DNA of 64,000 nucleotides from Pseudaestuariivita rosea (GTDB lineage Bacteria; Pseudomonadota; Alphaproteobacteria; Rhodobacterales; Rhodobacteraceae), in assembly GCF_017592335.1 (NCBI RefSeq), contig NZ_JACNMP010000010.1, forward strand, positions 57,164-121,163, given 5' to 3'. The position numbers and the translations under genes were made by a program. A model generated the notes under the pieces. That model did no database searches. It was not told the origin of the DNA and saw only the letters and a program-made list of their open reading frames with translations. Shown here in pieces: positions 1 through 8,438 of this stretch (position 1 is its first letter; each line of letters begins with the position of its first letter).

Positions 1-375
1 CTGACAAACTGCGGTAAAGGTAATGGGCAGTCCCAGTCTTTCTTCCAAAGGGGCAAGCACATCATCAAGGATCAGGTTGGTCAAAAAGCACAAATCTGAT
101 GTTTCGATCTGTTCAGGGCGATCGTTGGCTATCTTGTCGATCAGTTCCCCGGGCAGTCCCAAAACGGCGTTGATATCCCCGATTTGAAGCTGCAAAAATA
201 GATCGATCTGATCTGAAGCATGCATGTCCACTGACAGTGAAACGCGCTTTCCATTCAGTCTGCCCAGTTCGATGCAATCCAATGTGCAAAGTCGGTTGTG
301 CAGGTCCAGATCGTTGATCTCGACAGGTCTTGGACGCGCGCGTATGACCTTGTTGTTTGGGATGAACTCAACCAT
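1..375 (-). CDS. sctQ: SctQ-type T3SS C-ring protein, N-terminal part (cut by window edge)
   Basis: A reading frame of 125 codons, open to the left edge, begins at an ATG (375) that overlaps the end of sctO by 8 bp. The translation starts MVEFIPNNKVIRARPRP and contains no stop. SctQ proteins form the cytoplasmic sorting platform of type III secretion systems. The N-terminal part is poorly conserved, and the SpoA domains that would prove the identity lie outside the window. The call rests mainly on position directly after sctN-sctO, as in Ysc and rhizobial operons, and on a length compatible with an N-terminal domain. Confidence 0.7.
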   Translation of the reverse strand, partial: MVEFIPNNKVIRARPRPVEINDLDLHNRLCTLDCIELGRLNGKRVSLSVDMHASDQIDLFLQLQIGDINAVLGLPGELIDKIANDRPEQIETSDLCFLTNLILDDVLAPLEERLGLPITFTAVCQ

Positions 376-868
376 GCCACCCCCCCAAATTTTGCAAGGT
401 GAAAAGGTCTGAGACCTCATCCTCTTCTTCGATTGTGGCTTTGTTCATTGCGGACTGCTGATATGAGCGTCGCAGCTGCTCGGCCAGTGCCTGCCAGCCT
501 TGCAGTGACTTGGTTTCTTGCCGAAGAATCCTGTGCCCGCTGTCCAGCTGTTGCTGATGTTCGCCGACACTGACCAAGGCATCAGCGTACACGCCGCTGG
601 CGGCATCTGTACATGCTTCTAGCTGTTTCATGATCTGGTGGTGACGCTGCAGATCCAAACCGGTCAGGCGCCGACCAGGCAGGGTGCGATAGGCGTCTTG
701 TTTTCTTGCCTTTTCTATTTCTGTGGCCTCTTTCAGCCCGATTTCTGCATCCTGGGCCTGAGTGTGGGCGGCTGACAGATTGCCTTGCGCTTTGGCGTAA
801 TGTGCCATCGCTTTGTTGTGGCGGTGCTGGCGCAGTTGAAGCAAAAGGGCGACATCATTCGGTTTCAT
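368..868 (-). CDS. sctO: SctO-type T3SS stalk protein
   Basis: This 166-residue protein is almost wholly helical and charged, with many Gln, Ala, Arg and Glu residues and heptad-like spacing, as expected for the YscO/FliJ coiled-coil stalk that sits in the central hole of the SctN hexamer. The in-frame ORF extends 17 codons further upstream, but the ATG at 868 (MKPNDVALLLQL) overlaps the sctN stop by 14 bp and is the likelier start. The sequence is not conserved enough to identify the family alone; the position between sctN and sctQ decides it. Confidence 0.75.
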   Translation of the reverse strand: MKPNDVALLLQLRQHRHNKAMAHYAKAQGNLSAAHTQAQDAEIGLKEATEIEKARKQDAYRTLPGRRLTGLDLQRHHQIMKQLEACTDAASGVYADALVSVGEHQQQLDSGHRILRQETKSLQGWQALAEQLRRSYQQSAMNKATIEEEDEVSDLFTLQNLGGWHG

Positions 869-2183
869 GTGCGATCCCCTGCAGTGCGACAAGCGTGTCG
901 TCAAAGCTGCTGAATTCATCAGTGCCTTGCTTCAGAAACGCTTTTATTTTTTGGTATTTAGCCAAAGCCTCATCAGCTTTCGGATCGGCACCGGGGGTAT
1001 ATTCCCCCACTTTGACCAGAAGCGAGATGTCATCATATGCCGCCATCAGATCACGAAGATGCCCGGCTGCTTTTACATGATCGGGCTCAGCAATCGTGTT
1101 CATCAACCGGCTTTTGCTGCGCATGATATCGATGGCCGGATAGTGATTTTCGGCGGCCAACTTAGCGGATAGGATCAGGTGACCATCCAGAATACCGCGG
1201 GTTTCATCGGCGATGGGGTCGGCGGTACCATCGCCCTCAACCAAAACAGTATAGAAGGCCGTAATCGAGCCAGTCACGCCAGGACCTGCACGTTCCAGCA
1301 GGTTTGGCAGCATAGTGAAGACCGAGATCGGAAAACCACGCCGCGTGGGCATTTCACCGGCTGCCAGTCCTATTTCACGCTGCGCGCGGGCAAATCGGGT
1401 CAGGCTGTCCATCAACAGCAACACGCGCTTGCCCTGATCCCGGAAATACTCGGCAACGGTTGTGGCTGCAAAAGCTGCCATGACACGCTCACCGGCGGGG
1501 CGGTCGGATGTAGACACGACCACAACCGATTTTTTCATGGCCTCCGGGCCCAGGTGATCCTGAACGAATTCGCGCACCTCGCGTCCGCGTTCCCCGATCA
1601 TGCCAATCACGCAGACGTCGGCCGCACATCCCTTGACGATGGAAGACATCAACGTCGATTTGCCACCGCCCGCTTCGCCATAGATGCCGATGCGTTGCCC
1701 CTGACCGCAGGTCAGAAAACCGTCGATCGCGCGTATCCCGCAGGGTAAGGGATCTGAGATTACGTGCCTTTGCATCGGATCAGGCGCGGATCGGTGGATC
1801 GGGTTGAACAATGTCGACTTTATCGGGGGGCGGCCATCCATTGGTTGGCCAAAACTGTCGATCACGCGCCCCAACAAATCGTCCGACACTGGAATTTGCC
1901 CAAACTGCGCCAGCGGGACGACTTCTGTTTTAGTGGATAGTCCGCGGATATCGCCCATTGGTGTCAAAACCGCATGCCCATTGGAAAATCCGATGATTTC
2001 GGCCAGGATCTGGGCCTTGCTGTATGGGTCGCGAAGGTGGCAAAGCTCGCCTATTCGCCCGGATAGAATTTTGGCGTAAAGGGTCGAGCCCGTGATTTGC
2101 TGAAGGCGCCCGACGGTCTGAAAAAGCCGAACCTCGGCCAAATCGGCACACAGTTTAGCAGTATGTGGCGAACCGTTACTCAT
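855..2183 (-). CDS. sctN: SctN T3SS ATPase
   Basis: This 442-residue protein is the ATPase that unfolds substrates and detaches chaperones at the base of the injectisome. Walker A is GEAGGGKST at about residues 169-177, the catalytic-glutamate motif GERGREV is near 198-204, and Walker B LLLMD is near 255-259, followed by SLTRFARAQREIGLAAGE, which is diagnostic for the SctN/FliI group. Length is normal for the family. The gene overlaps sctL upstream by 8 bp and sctO downstream by 14 bp, so translation is probably coupled. SctN rather than FliI is chosen because every neighbour is an injectisome gene. Confidence 0.97.
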   Translation of the reverse strand: MSNGSPHTAKLCADLAEVRLFQTVGRLQQITGSTLYAKILSGRIGELCHLRDPYSKAQILAEIIGFSNGHAVLTPMGDIRGLSTKTEVVPLAQFGQIPVSDDLLGRVIDSFGQPMDGRPPIKSTLFNPIHRSAPDPMQRHVISDPLPCGIRAIDGFLTCGQGQRIGIYGEAGGGKSTLMSSIVKGCAADVCVIGMIGERGREVREFVQDHLGPEAMKKSVVVVSTSDRPAGERVMAAFAATTVAEYFRDQGKRVLLLMDSLTRFARAQREIGLAAGEMPTRRGFPISVFTMLPNLLERAGPGVTGSITAFYTVLVEGDGTADPIADETRGILDGHLILSAKLAAENHYPAIDIMRSKSRLMNTIAEPDHVKAAGHLRDLMAAYDDISLLVKVGEYTPGADPKADEALAKYQKIKAFLKQGTDEFSSFDDTLVALQGIAHETE

Positions 2184-2784
2184 CGCCCACCTCCGCCATC
2201 AGAACAGCCGCGAGTTTTTCGAATTGCCTGTCTATCGACAAATCTACAAAACCAGACGACAGGCGCAATTCGCATCCATCCGGATGAACAGCGGAATCGA
2301 ACTCAAGAACTGCCGGGATTTTGCTGGATTGGATAACACTTTGAACACGCGTCTTTTCTTCGTCAGACGCACGGGCTGACATAACAACGGTGATGGATTT
2401 TTCGTCTCGATATGCCGTCAAAGCCGCTTCAACAATGCCGGACACGATGTCTTGCGCAGGCAGACTGGAGACCAGCTTACGGGCGATTTCCATGGCTAAT
2501 ATCTGAGCGTCGTTTTCTATCTGCTCCAGTCGACCGGTCAATTCAGCGGCGATATCTGTCAGCGCGGCTTTTGCGGTAGCCAAGCCATCGTCATAGCCTT
2601 CTTGCCAACCCTCTTTTTTCGCGCTGCGAAACGCCTGTCGCCCTGCATCTGTCCAGCGCTTGGCTTCGTATTCTGCCAACAGATATGTTTGTTCCGCCTG
2701 GATACACAGCTCTAGCTCATTGGCTTTGATCACCGTTGGCAATGGTACGGGCAGGACATCTGGGCGTAGATTATGGTCACGCAT
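2176..2784 (-). CDS. sctL: SctL T3SS stator protein
   Basis: SctL/FliH-type proteins dimerise, bind SctN and link it to the SctQ platform. The chosen ATG (2784, MRDHNLRPDVLP) gives 202 residues and overlaps the sctK stop by 8 bp; a longer frame to 2850 exists but would overlap sctK by 74 bp. The middle is a charged helix with Tyr/Glu/Gly repeats (KKEGWQEGYDDGLATAK). The C-terminal half (IARKLVSSLP, ITVVMSARASDEE, CELRLSSGFVDLSID) follows the FliH/YscL fold. Position between sctK and sctN agrees. Confidence 0.88.
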   Translation of the reverse strand: MRDHNLRPDVLPVPLPTVIKANELELCIQAEQTYLLAEYEAKRWTDAGRQAFRSAKKEGWQEGYDDGLATAKAALTDIAAELTGRLEQIENDAQILAMEIARKLVSSLPAQDIVSGIVEAALTAYRDEKSITVVMSARASDEEKTRVQSVIQSSKIPAVLEFDSAVHPDGCELRLSSGFVDLSIDRQFEKLAAVLMAEVGDE

Positions 2785-3349
2785 CTGTTGCCTCCAATGC
2801 CATTTGAAACACCTCGGGGGCAGGGTGTGGCAGCGGTGATGCGTGGTCACATTCGGACACGGTCAACCGGATCAGACGCACCTCGGCATCTGACAGTGTG
2901 TTGATCCAGCCCGCGAAAGCACATTGTCCGATATGACGAATGATTTCAGTTGAAATGGTGCAGCCAATCAGACCGGTCGGGGACTGATCACAGGCCATTG
3001 CGAATTGATAGGCTTGTTCGCCGATGTCCCCGATAATGGCCTCGACCGCGGATTTCTTGATCAACTGCCGCAGGTAATATGCGCACAAGGCTGCGCCTGC
3101 GTAATCCACCGCACGTGACAGTCGTGGGTGTCCGTGTTGCGCAAGGGTCAGAACACCATCCGAAATCTGCCGCAACTCAAGGCAGCCAACAATATGCGAT
3201 GCCAAGATCCGGCACATCCGTGGACTTTGACCGATATCATCCCAAACCGTTTCCGGCAGAAGGGGGCGCAGTTTACTCTGTGCCATCTCGGGAACGATAT
3301 CTGCGATTTTTGATGCAATGATCGCGGTATGATCTGCAGGGGTACGCAT
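2777..3349 (-). CDS. sctK: SctK-like T3SS sorting platform accessory
   Basis: A 190-residue soluble protein starts at an ATG that overlaps the sctJ stop by one base (TGATG). SctK (YscK, and NolU in rhizobia) caps the sorting-platform pods under the inner ring. Family members diverge strongly, so the call leans on order: sctJ-K-L-N is the arrangement in Ysc and Rhc systems, and the length fits. An alternative GTG start one codon upstream cannot be excluded. No signal peptide or membrane segment is visible. Confidence 0.72.
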   Translation of the reverse strand: MRTPADHTAIIASKIADIVPEMAQSKLRPLLPETVWDDIGQSPRMCRILASHIVGCLELRQISDGVLTLAQHGHPRLSRAVDYAGAALCAYYLRQLIKKSAVEAIIGDIGEQAYQFAMACDQSPTGLIGCTISTEIIRHIGQCAFAGWINTLSDAEVRLIRLTVSECDHASPLPHPAPEVFQMALEATDA

Positions 3350-4107
3350 CACTGCCCCCCCTGTTCTATGGGACTGGTGATCAGCCCATGGGACGTTTGG
3401 CGCAAATGCCAGCTACGCCATCCAATCAGGCCGATGGCAGGTATGCAAAGTGCGATAAAGGCCCCCAGAACGATGGCCTGCAGGGTGGACATTGCCGGCG
3501 CGCGCGGTGGCGCCAAGGTTACCTCGCTTTTTGTTTCGACCGGCACCATCACGACTGAGACCTTGTCGTATTTCAGGCCCTCAATGCTGTTGGCGACCAG
3601 CATTTTGATCTGCGGGACAAGAGGCTGCAGATCAAACGCCTGATCATGGCGAATGAAAACCGATGCAGATGACGGCTTCTGATCCCTCGAAAACCTATCA
3701 GAGGTGGGTAACACCACATGCGTTCGCGCGGACAGTACCCCATCAATGTCAGAGATCGTGCGCGATAGCTCTTCTGTCATAGCAAAAACAAAGCGCGCCC
3801 GTTCTTCGGTGGGCGAAACAACAAAGCCTTCGCCTTTGAATACGTCGCCCAAGGTAGCGTAGTCGCGGCGCGGGTAGCCATTGGCGCGCAAAACTTCGAC
3901 CGCATCAGAAAAACGTGTTTGATCCACTTGCACCGTGATCAGGCCACTATTGCCGGGAACACGCGTCGCATTGATCTGATGGCGATAAAGCGTCGATATG
4001 ATCTCATTCGCTTCCTGCTCGTTCAGGTCGGTATAAAGATCGGTCTGGCATCCGGCCAAGGCCAAGACCAACGCCGTTGAGCAGATGATGTTTCGAACCA
4101 CATGCAT
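3349..4107 (-). CDS. sctJ: SctJ T3SS inner-membrane ring lipoprotein
   Basis: This 252-residue lipoprotein forms the periplasmic inner ring with SctD. A signal peptide ends in the lipobox LALAGC (Cys about residue 20). The ring-building motifs follow: LYTDLNEQEANEIISTLYRH, GYPRRDYATLGDVFKGEG, SPTEERARFVFAMTEELSRT and the segment around ARTHVVLP. A C-terminal membrane helix (about residues 208-228) is followed by a short cytoplasmic tail. All of this matches the YscJ/MxiJ/PrgK family in order and length. It lies between sctI (2 bp gap) and sctK (1 bp overlap). Confidence 0.97.
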   Translation of the reverse strand: MHVVRNIICSTALVLALAGCQTDLYTDLNEQEANEIISTLYRHQINATRVPGNSGLITVQVDQTRFSDAVEVLRANGYPRRDYATLGDVFKGEGFVVSPTEERARFVFAMTEELSRTISDIDGVLSARTHVVLPTSDRFSRDQKPSSASVFIRHDQAFDLQPLVPQIKMLVANSIEGLKYDKVSVVMVPVETKSEVTLAPPRAPAMSTLQAIVLGAFIALCIPAIGLIGWRSWHLRQTSHGLITSPIEQGGQ

Positions 4108-4109
4108 CT

Positions 4110-4517
4110 TCAGTTTCCCGACATCAGCTTGTTCATTGAACTGGGCAACTGCGTGCCGACTTTGGCCACCAGTTCCAGCTCAATCGCGTGATCAAAAGTG
4201 GCCTTAAGCGACTTCATGGATTGTTCAAAAGCTGCATTGTCCGCGGGTAAAGGTGCAGACGCGGGGCCATCTGGTAGACGACGGACGGATTTGATTTGCG
4301 CCGCTTCAGTCGCTCCAAGCGCCTTGTGATTTTCCACAATATCACTGATCCGGGACGTCAGATTTTCCGTAGCGGATGAGGGCGACTTGACACTGTTCTG
4401 AACAGATAGATCTGCGGCGATCTGCATCTGATCTAAGAACGCCTTTCCGTTTTCGGCCGTCGGATTATCAGGCAGTGCGACGTCGCCTGAAGGTGCATTT
4501 GATATCTTGGGATCCAT
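4110..4517 (-). CDS. sctI: SctI T3SS inner rod protein
   Basis: A 135-residue protein opens the leftward sctI-J-K-L-N-O-Q operon. The N-terminus is polar and unstructured-looking, as in secreted rod proteins. The C-terminus (AIELELVAKVGTQLPSSMNK, then LMSGN) carries the amphipathic helix typical of YscI/PrgJ-type rods. A GAGGAAA ribosome site precedes the ATG. Upstream, the pair of CGTAAG repeats at 4581-4597 points toward this gene. Rod proteins are short and variable, so the assignment depends on the C-terminal pattern and on the place directly before sctJ. Confidence 0.8.
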   Translation of the reverse strand: MDPKISNAPSGDVALPDNPTAENGKAFLDQMQIAADLSVQNSVKSPSSATENLTSRISDIVENHKALGATEAAQIKSVRRLPDGPASAPLPADNAAFEQSMKSLKATFDHAIELELVAKVGTQLPSSMNKLMSGN

Positions 4518-4580
4518 AGCTTTTCCTCATTCAATCGCCGCCATGGGCAATGGCGTTGTTGTCTGAGGTAACGGGCGATT

Positions 4581-4597
4581 CTTACGGCTGCCTTACG
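4581..4597 (-). promoter_or_regulatory. Putative OmpR-type regulator site upstream of sctI
   Basis: Two CGTAAG hexamers on the minus strand lie 11 bp apart, one helical turn, as expected for tandem binding by an OmpR/PhoB-type dimer. They end about 64 bp upstream of the sctI ATG. A weak -10-like TTACCT follows about 9 bp downstream. The same arrangement (TGTAAG twice, 11-bp phase) occurs at 13753-13769 in front of the last gene of the locus. The likely binder is the response regulator at 11657-12337; this is inferred. Confidence 0.5.
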
Positions 4598-4678
4598 TCT
4601 TTGTTTTCACAGCGGGGCGTTGTGCGGTGGGAAAAAGATCAATATGTATCGGCCTGATAGATCCGCATGAGGTGCGCC

Positions 4679-5296
4679 ATGACAGTCGTCGTCCAAACCC
4701 GTATTCGGGCCGTTCTGATCAGAACCGCTTTGGTATCTTTATGGCTTTTTAGCCTTGGTTTTCAGGCACTTCATGCAGCGCCGCTAAAGCTGGAAGATCA
4801 GGAAATGCCTTATCTGATCATCGATCAGAATCTGCAGTCGGTGCTGGCGGATTTCAGTGAAAGCTTTGACGTGCCCATTGATATCAACGATGACGTAAAG
4901 GGTCAGGTTCAACGGCTTTCAGGCGATTTTACGCCCGAGGGCTTTTTGCACCATCTGGCGCTGACCCATGGGTTCAGTTGGTACTACGACGGGCAGGTTA
5001 TACACATTACCCCTGTCGAAGACGATCAAACCGTTATTCTGCAAATGAATGACATATCGTTTGATGATTTTCTGCTGACATTGGAAGAGCTTGGGATCGC
5101 CGACGAACGGTTTCCCGTTTCTGAAGCGGGTGAGCAGGGTCTGGCCCGGGCATCAGGACCGCCACGTTATATCGAGCTTTTGTCCGAGGCCTTTCACGCC
5201 ATACTACAGCCGACACCTGCGGCACCCAAACCCACCGGTACCCTGACCATCATCCAGGGCAACGATCGCCAGTCCGTGCCGCAAACGCGCAACTAA
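4679..5296 (+). CDS. SctC secretin N-terminal domains only (RhcC1-like)
   Basis: This 205-residue protein has a signal sequence (LVSLWLFSLGFQALHA) followed by secretin N0/N1-type segments: LIIDQNLQSVLADFSESFDV, INDDVKGQVQRLSGDFTPEG, and FLHHLALTHGFSWYYDGQVI with a following short strand. The second ATG (4679) is chosen because a GAGGTG site lies six bases before it; the ATG at 4667 has none. The protein ends where the N3 and beta-barrel secretin domains should begin. Rhizobial T3SS secretins are split in just this way (RhcC1/RhcC2). The ring-forming half is not in the window. Frameshift or truncation is unlikely because no secretin sequence follows in any frame. Confidence 0.8.
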   Translation: MTVVVQTRIRAVLIRTALVSLWLFSLGFQALHAAPLKLEDQEMPYLIIDQNLQSVLADFSESFDVPIDINDDVKGQVQRLSGDFTPEGFLHHLALTHGFSWYYDGQVIHITPVEDDQTVILQMNDISFDDFLLTLEELGIADERFPVSEAGEQGLARASGPPRYIELLSEAFHAILQPTPAAPKPTGTLTIIQGNDRQSVPQTRN

Positions 5297-5398
5297 GACT
5301 GGCACCGTCCCGCCGCAGGGCCGACCCCTCGCATTTTCTTTCCAGCCGTCAGGTTACGGCAAGGTTTCAGGCCCATGCATTATGCACGGTCGGAAAAC

Positions 5399-5410
5399 GA
5401 TCAGCTGATC
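5399..5410. promoter_or_regulatory. 12-bp palindrome in the intergenic leader before 5468
   Basis: The perfect palindrome GATCAGCTGATC sits 58 bp before the next start codon, in the 171-bp gap between the secretin-like gene and the first small secreted-protein candidate. It could be an operator, but no known regulator motif is matched. Its presence, together with a good AAAGGAGAG ribosome site at about 5455, suggests a separate promoter or processing point for the genes from 5468 on. Confidence 0.25.
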
Positions 5411-5467
5411 ATTTCGACTTGTATCATTGCAAGGGGGCCTGTGCCCTGACGCGAAAAGGAGAGAAAT

Positions 5468-5713
5468 ATGAGCTTTTTAAGTGGTCTGGGAGATATTGTC
5501 GGAAAGGGTCTGCAGATCGGTGGTCTTGTCACCGGCAATCCAGGTCTGGCCGCTGCCGGTAAAGGTATCGACGACCTGACAGAAGGTGGCGGACAAGCTG
5601 CCGCCCAGTTTCAACAGGCGCTGAACATGCAGATTGCATCGTTTGCGTCGAACGAACTGTCCAACATGCAACAGATGGATGAAGAGGCGTTCAAGGAAAT
5701 GGACGAAACCTAA
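5468..5713 (+). CDS. Small glycine-rich protein of the T3SS locus, possible secreted component
   Basis: This 81-residue protein has a strong ribosome site (AAGGAGAG) and starts MSFLSGLGDIVGKGLQIGG. The first half is a glycine-rich amphipathic stretch (SGLGDIVGKGLQIGGLVTGN); the second half is a polar Gln/Met/Glu helix. There is no cleavable signal peptide. I do not recognise a family. It lies between the secretin fragment and the 500-residue secreted-protein candidate, so a role as a small translocation partner, chaperone or secreted subunit of the T3SS is likely but unproven. Confidence 0.65.
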   Translation: MSFLSGLGDIVGKGLQIGGLVTGNPGLAAAGKGIDDLTEGGGQAAAQFQQALNMQIASFASNELSNMQQMDEEAFKEMDET

Positions 5714-5754
5714 GTCATCCAAAACTTTCACCACAAAACGAAAGGAGATAGCAA

Positions 5755-7257
5755 ATGTCTATCCCAGGAGTAGGTGGCGCCCATACCGTCACCGCGCAAT
5801 CGGATGGAACTGGGCTTCAGTTTGGCACCGAATTTGCCAGCAAACTGAAGCAAAGTGCAGATCGCATCAGCGATTTTGCAGACAAATCCGGTTCTGAATT
5901 CAAGAACGACAGCAGCTTGTATCAGGAAGGCGCCCGTTTGGATAAGTTGCTTCATCAAGGTGTGCAAAGCTATGCCACGGGAAATGCCAAGGGCCTGAAT
6001 GATGATAGCAAGGACTATCTGACAAATCTATCGCGTCTGATGGGCCAGCCCATGGCCGGTGCGCGCGGTGAAGGCGGCAGCACGGCTCAGCTTGATTACG
6101 TTGCAGACAGTCTGCGTGGTATTCTGACGCCCGTGGTCGACACCCGGTCCGGTGGCTCTGGCGGCGCCAGTGCTTCGGGTTCGGTTGGTACAGCAGGCAA
6201 TATGGATGCAGCCAATGTCATGTTGGATCGTATCAAATCAGCCGATACGTCAGAGGCCAAGGCAGACGATATCCTTGATCTGATTGCCATTCTTAAAAAC
6301 GGCATGGGTGGTGCATCCAAACCGGATGCGTCTACACCTGCCAAGGGTGATGATGCAGTAAAAGCGGAAAAGACCGCCGACAGTGCTGCTGAAACACCCG
6401 CTGTGACCAATGGTGAAGTATCCAAGGCTGAACCAAAGGCACCCATGCCGCCTGAACAGCGGCTGGTCGGCGATCAGCTAATGGCCATGATGGAAGCGCC
6501 CGAAGGTGCCGGCCTGACGCTAGAGGACGGCAAAGGCGGTGACATGGGTATTGGGGTGAAAACCAAAGGCGCCTCGAAAGACAACGGTCATGATGAGATC
6601 GGTGGTGATGAGGTTCTGAAGTTCCACGCACCCGAAGGCACCCAAGGCGCTGAAGTCGATATCGTCGATCTTTTCGGTGACAAGGGTGGCAAGCCCCAGG
6701 AAAAGGGGATCATTACCGTGAAGGACAAAGATGGTAACGTTCTGGACACCATCGAAATCCGCGGCAACAAAAGTGGTGATCAGACGGTAAAGATTGACCA
6801 GCCCTTCGCGACGCTAGAGTTTAGCACGCCTGAAGGCCGTTCAGACTTTGCACCATCCGGCATCACGCTGAACCCGACCGGTGGCACATCTGCTGACCCA
6901 ATGCCTGTTGGTGAACTGTCAGGTGATATGTCGCAGCTTTTGTCGGCAATGATGGAAATCACGACCTTCATTAACTCCAGCACATCGCTGAACGAATCCA
7001 CTAAGCAAAAGCTGATGGGTGATGTAACGCAAGTGCTGGAACAAATCGTCAAATCGCAGGATGACGCGGGTGAAGGTGGTGAAACTGTAACTGCGACCGA
7101 GGCTGCAGGCGTTCTTGATGCAATCAAGATCTTGACGACCAGCCTGAAAACCACCGGTGACGATACATCCGAAAAGCGGCAGGGGCTTGATGCTTTGGCC
7201 ACTGGGATCGCCGGACTGAACGGCATCGTCAATCCCGTCGATGTTCAAACCGCGTAA
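5755..7257 (+). CDS. Large acidic glycine-rich protein, candidate T3SS-secreted protein
   Basis: This 500-residue protein has a strong AAAGGAGAT ribosome site and no Sec signal or membrane segment. The N-terminus (MSIPGVGGAHTVTAQSDGTG) is Ser/Thr/Gly-rich, as in type III secretion signals. Residues about 120-220 are low-complexity and Ala/Lys/Asp-rich. Residues about 270-370 look like a beta-sandwich (ITVKDKDGNVLDTIEIRGN, PFATLEFSTPEG). The last 110 residues are helical (MSQLLSAMMEITTFINSS). Possible roles are a harpin- or tip-like extracellular component or an effector. It lacks the hydrophobic helices of pore-forming translocators. No family is recognised. Confidence 0.7.
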   Translation: MSIPGVGGAHTVTAQSDGTGLQFGTEFASKLKQSADRISDFADKSGSEFKNDSSLYQEGARLDKLLHQGVQSYATGNAKGLNDDSKDYLTNLSRLMGQPMAGARGEGGSTAQLDYVADSLRGILTPVVDTRSGGSGGASASGSVGTAGNMDAANVMLDRIKSADTSEAKADDILDLIAILKNGMGGASKPDASTPAKGDDAVKAEKTADSAAETPAVTNGEVSKAEPKAPMPPEQRLVGDQLMAMMEAPEGAGLTLEDGKGGDMGIGVKTKGASKDNGHDEIGGDEVLKFHAPEGTQGAEVDIVDLFGDKGGKPQEKGIITVKDKDGNVLDTIEIRGNKSGDQTVKIDQPFATLEFSTPEGRSDFAPSGITLNPTGGTSADPMPVGELSGDMSQLLSAMMEITTFINSSTSLNESTKQKLMGDVTQVLEQIVKSQDDAGEGGETVTATEAAGVLDAIKILTTSLKTTGDDTSEKRQGLDALATGIAGLNGIVNPVDVQTA

Positions 7258-7295
7258 TCTTAACTGAACTTAACCAAACCTGAAGGAGAAATACC

Positions 7296-7505
7296 ATGGC
7301 AACCGTATCCGGAGCATCCGCAGCAGACGTTGGCGCAGCAGCAGATTCGTCGGCAGCTGTCGGCGGCGGCGAATTTGGCGCAATGATGGGCGAACTGCGC
7401 GCAACCTTTGATGAAGCGCAACGCCGCAATGTCGAAATGCGTAAGCTGACCACCGAAGAAGGCACCGAACTTGGTGTCGCCAAGAAGGGCATCCAGCCTG
7501 TCTAA
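7296..7505 (+). CDS. Candidate T3SS needle/pilus subunit (SctF position)
   Basis: A 69-residue protein with a GAAGGAGAA ribosome site. The first third is Ala/Ser/Gly-rich, the rest is one charged helix (MMGELRATFDEAQRRNVEMR) with a short C-terminal tail (ELGVAKKGIQPV). Size, helical content and place directly before sctD fit the needle gene; in rhizobial systems the pilin nopA occupies the position before the sctD homologue. The usual needle C-terminal signature is not evident, so this is a positional candidate. It could instead be another small secreted protein. Confidence 0.5.
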   Translation: MATVSGASAADVGAAADSSAAVGGGEFGAMMGELRATFDEAQRRNVEMRKLTTEEGTELGVAKKGIQPV

Positions 7506-7574
7506 ATCAAAAGACGGGGCGTTGTTTTGCAGCGCCCTGCTTATCCCCATCTGTCACGAAAAGTGGTATTTGAC

Positions 7575-8426
7575 ATGCCTTGCAATCTTACCGTTCGTTC
7601 AGGAAATCATGCTGGCGCACAGGACCCGCTGACCGAAGGACGCACGCTTATTGGTCGGTCGTTGGCCTGCGATATTGTGCTGTCGGATCAGCAGATCGCG
7701 GATGAGCATGCCGTGCTTTATGTCAGTGGCCTGAATGCGACGCTGACTGCACTGGAAAAGGACGTTCACGTCGTGGATCAGGGTATCGTGCCAGCTGGGC
7801 ATAAAGCCAAAATCGCCTTTCCGGCTGATCTGCAGCTTGGGGATGTCGTACTGCATTTCGACATGCCGCAGAATCGATCCAAGCTGATCCTGGCCGTCGC
7901 CAGTTGTGTCGTCGCAGCTGTCATCAGCTTGTCGATCACTGCGAACGCAATGAATTCTTCGGACCTGCCACTGCCACTGCCCACACCAAAGAACGTGGTC
8001 GAGGATCATCCCCGGCCGACCCTGCCAGATATGACACAGATGGCTTTTGATGCACTGGATAAACGTCTTGAGCAGGACGGTCTGCATCGGACGATCCGCT
8101 TGACACGCAACGATGGTGCATTGTCGGTTTCTGGTGGTCTTGGCGTCGACCAGATGGCAGTCTGGAAAGATATCGAGCGGTGGTTTGATGCATCCTTCAG
8201 CGACACGGCCTTGATCCGTGATGTTCACCCCAGCCAAACCACCACATCAACGGGAAAGACACCCACAATTCAGTCAGTCTGGTTCGCGGGCAAGCCATTT
8301 ATATCTGTCAGCGGGGTTCGATACCACGAAGGCGCAAAGCTGCCAAATGGTTGGACTCTATTGAAAATCGGCAAAGATACCGCACGATTTCAGGCTTTTG
8401 AACAAACCATCGACGTGAAATATTAG
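7575..8426 (+). CDS. sctD: SctD T3SS inner-membrane ring protein
   Basis: The ATG at 7575 (MPCNLTVRSGNHAGAQ) gives 283 residues; the frame is open 16 codons further but only with a TTG. Residues 1-100 form a cytoplasmic FHA-like domain (GRTLIGRSLACDIVLSDQQI, then DEHAVLYV). A membrane helix follows (LILAVASCVVAAVISLSITA, about 115-135). The periplasmic part contains ring-building segments (LTRNDGALSVSGGLG, VWFAGKPFISVSGVRYHEGA, LPNGWTLLKIG), matching YscD/EscD proteins, though shorter than most. It forms the inner ring with SctJ. Confidence 0.88.
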   Translation: MPCNLTVRSGNHAGAQDPLTEGRTLIGRSLACDIVLSDQQIADEHAVLYVSGLNATLTALEKDVHVVDQGIVPAGHKAKIAFPADLQLGDVVLHFDMPQNRSKLILAVASCVVAAVISLSITANAMNSSDLPLPLPTPKNVVEDHPRPTLPDMTQMAFDALDKRLEQDGLHRTIRLTRNDGALSVSGGLGVDQMAVWKDIERWFDASFSDTALIRDVHPSQTTTSTGKTPTIQSVWFAGKPFISVSGVRYHEGAKLPNGWTLLKIGKDTARFQAFEQTIDVKY

Positions 8427-8438
8427 GGGATCGGATGA

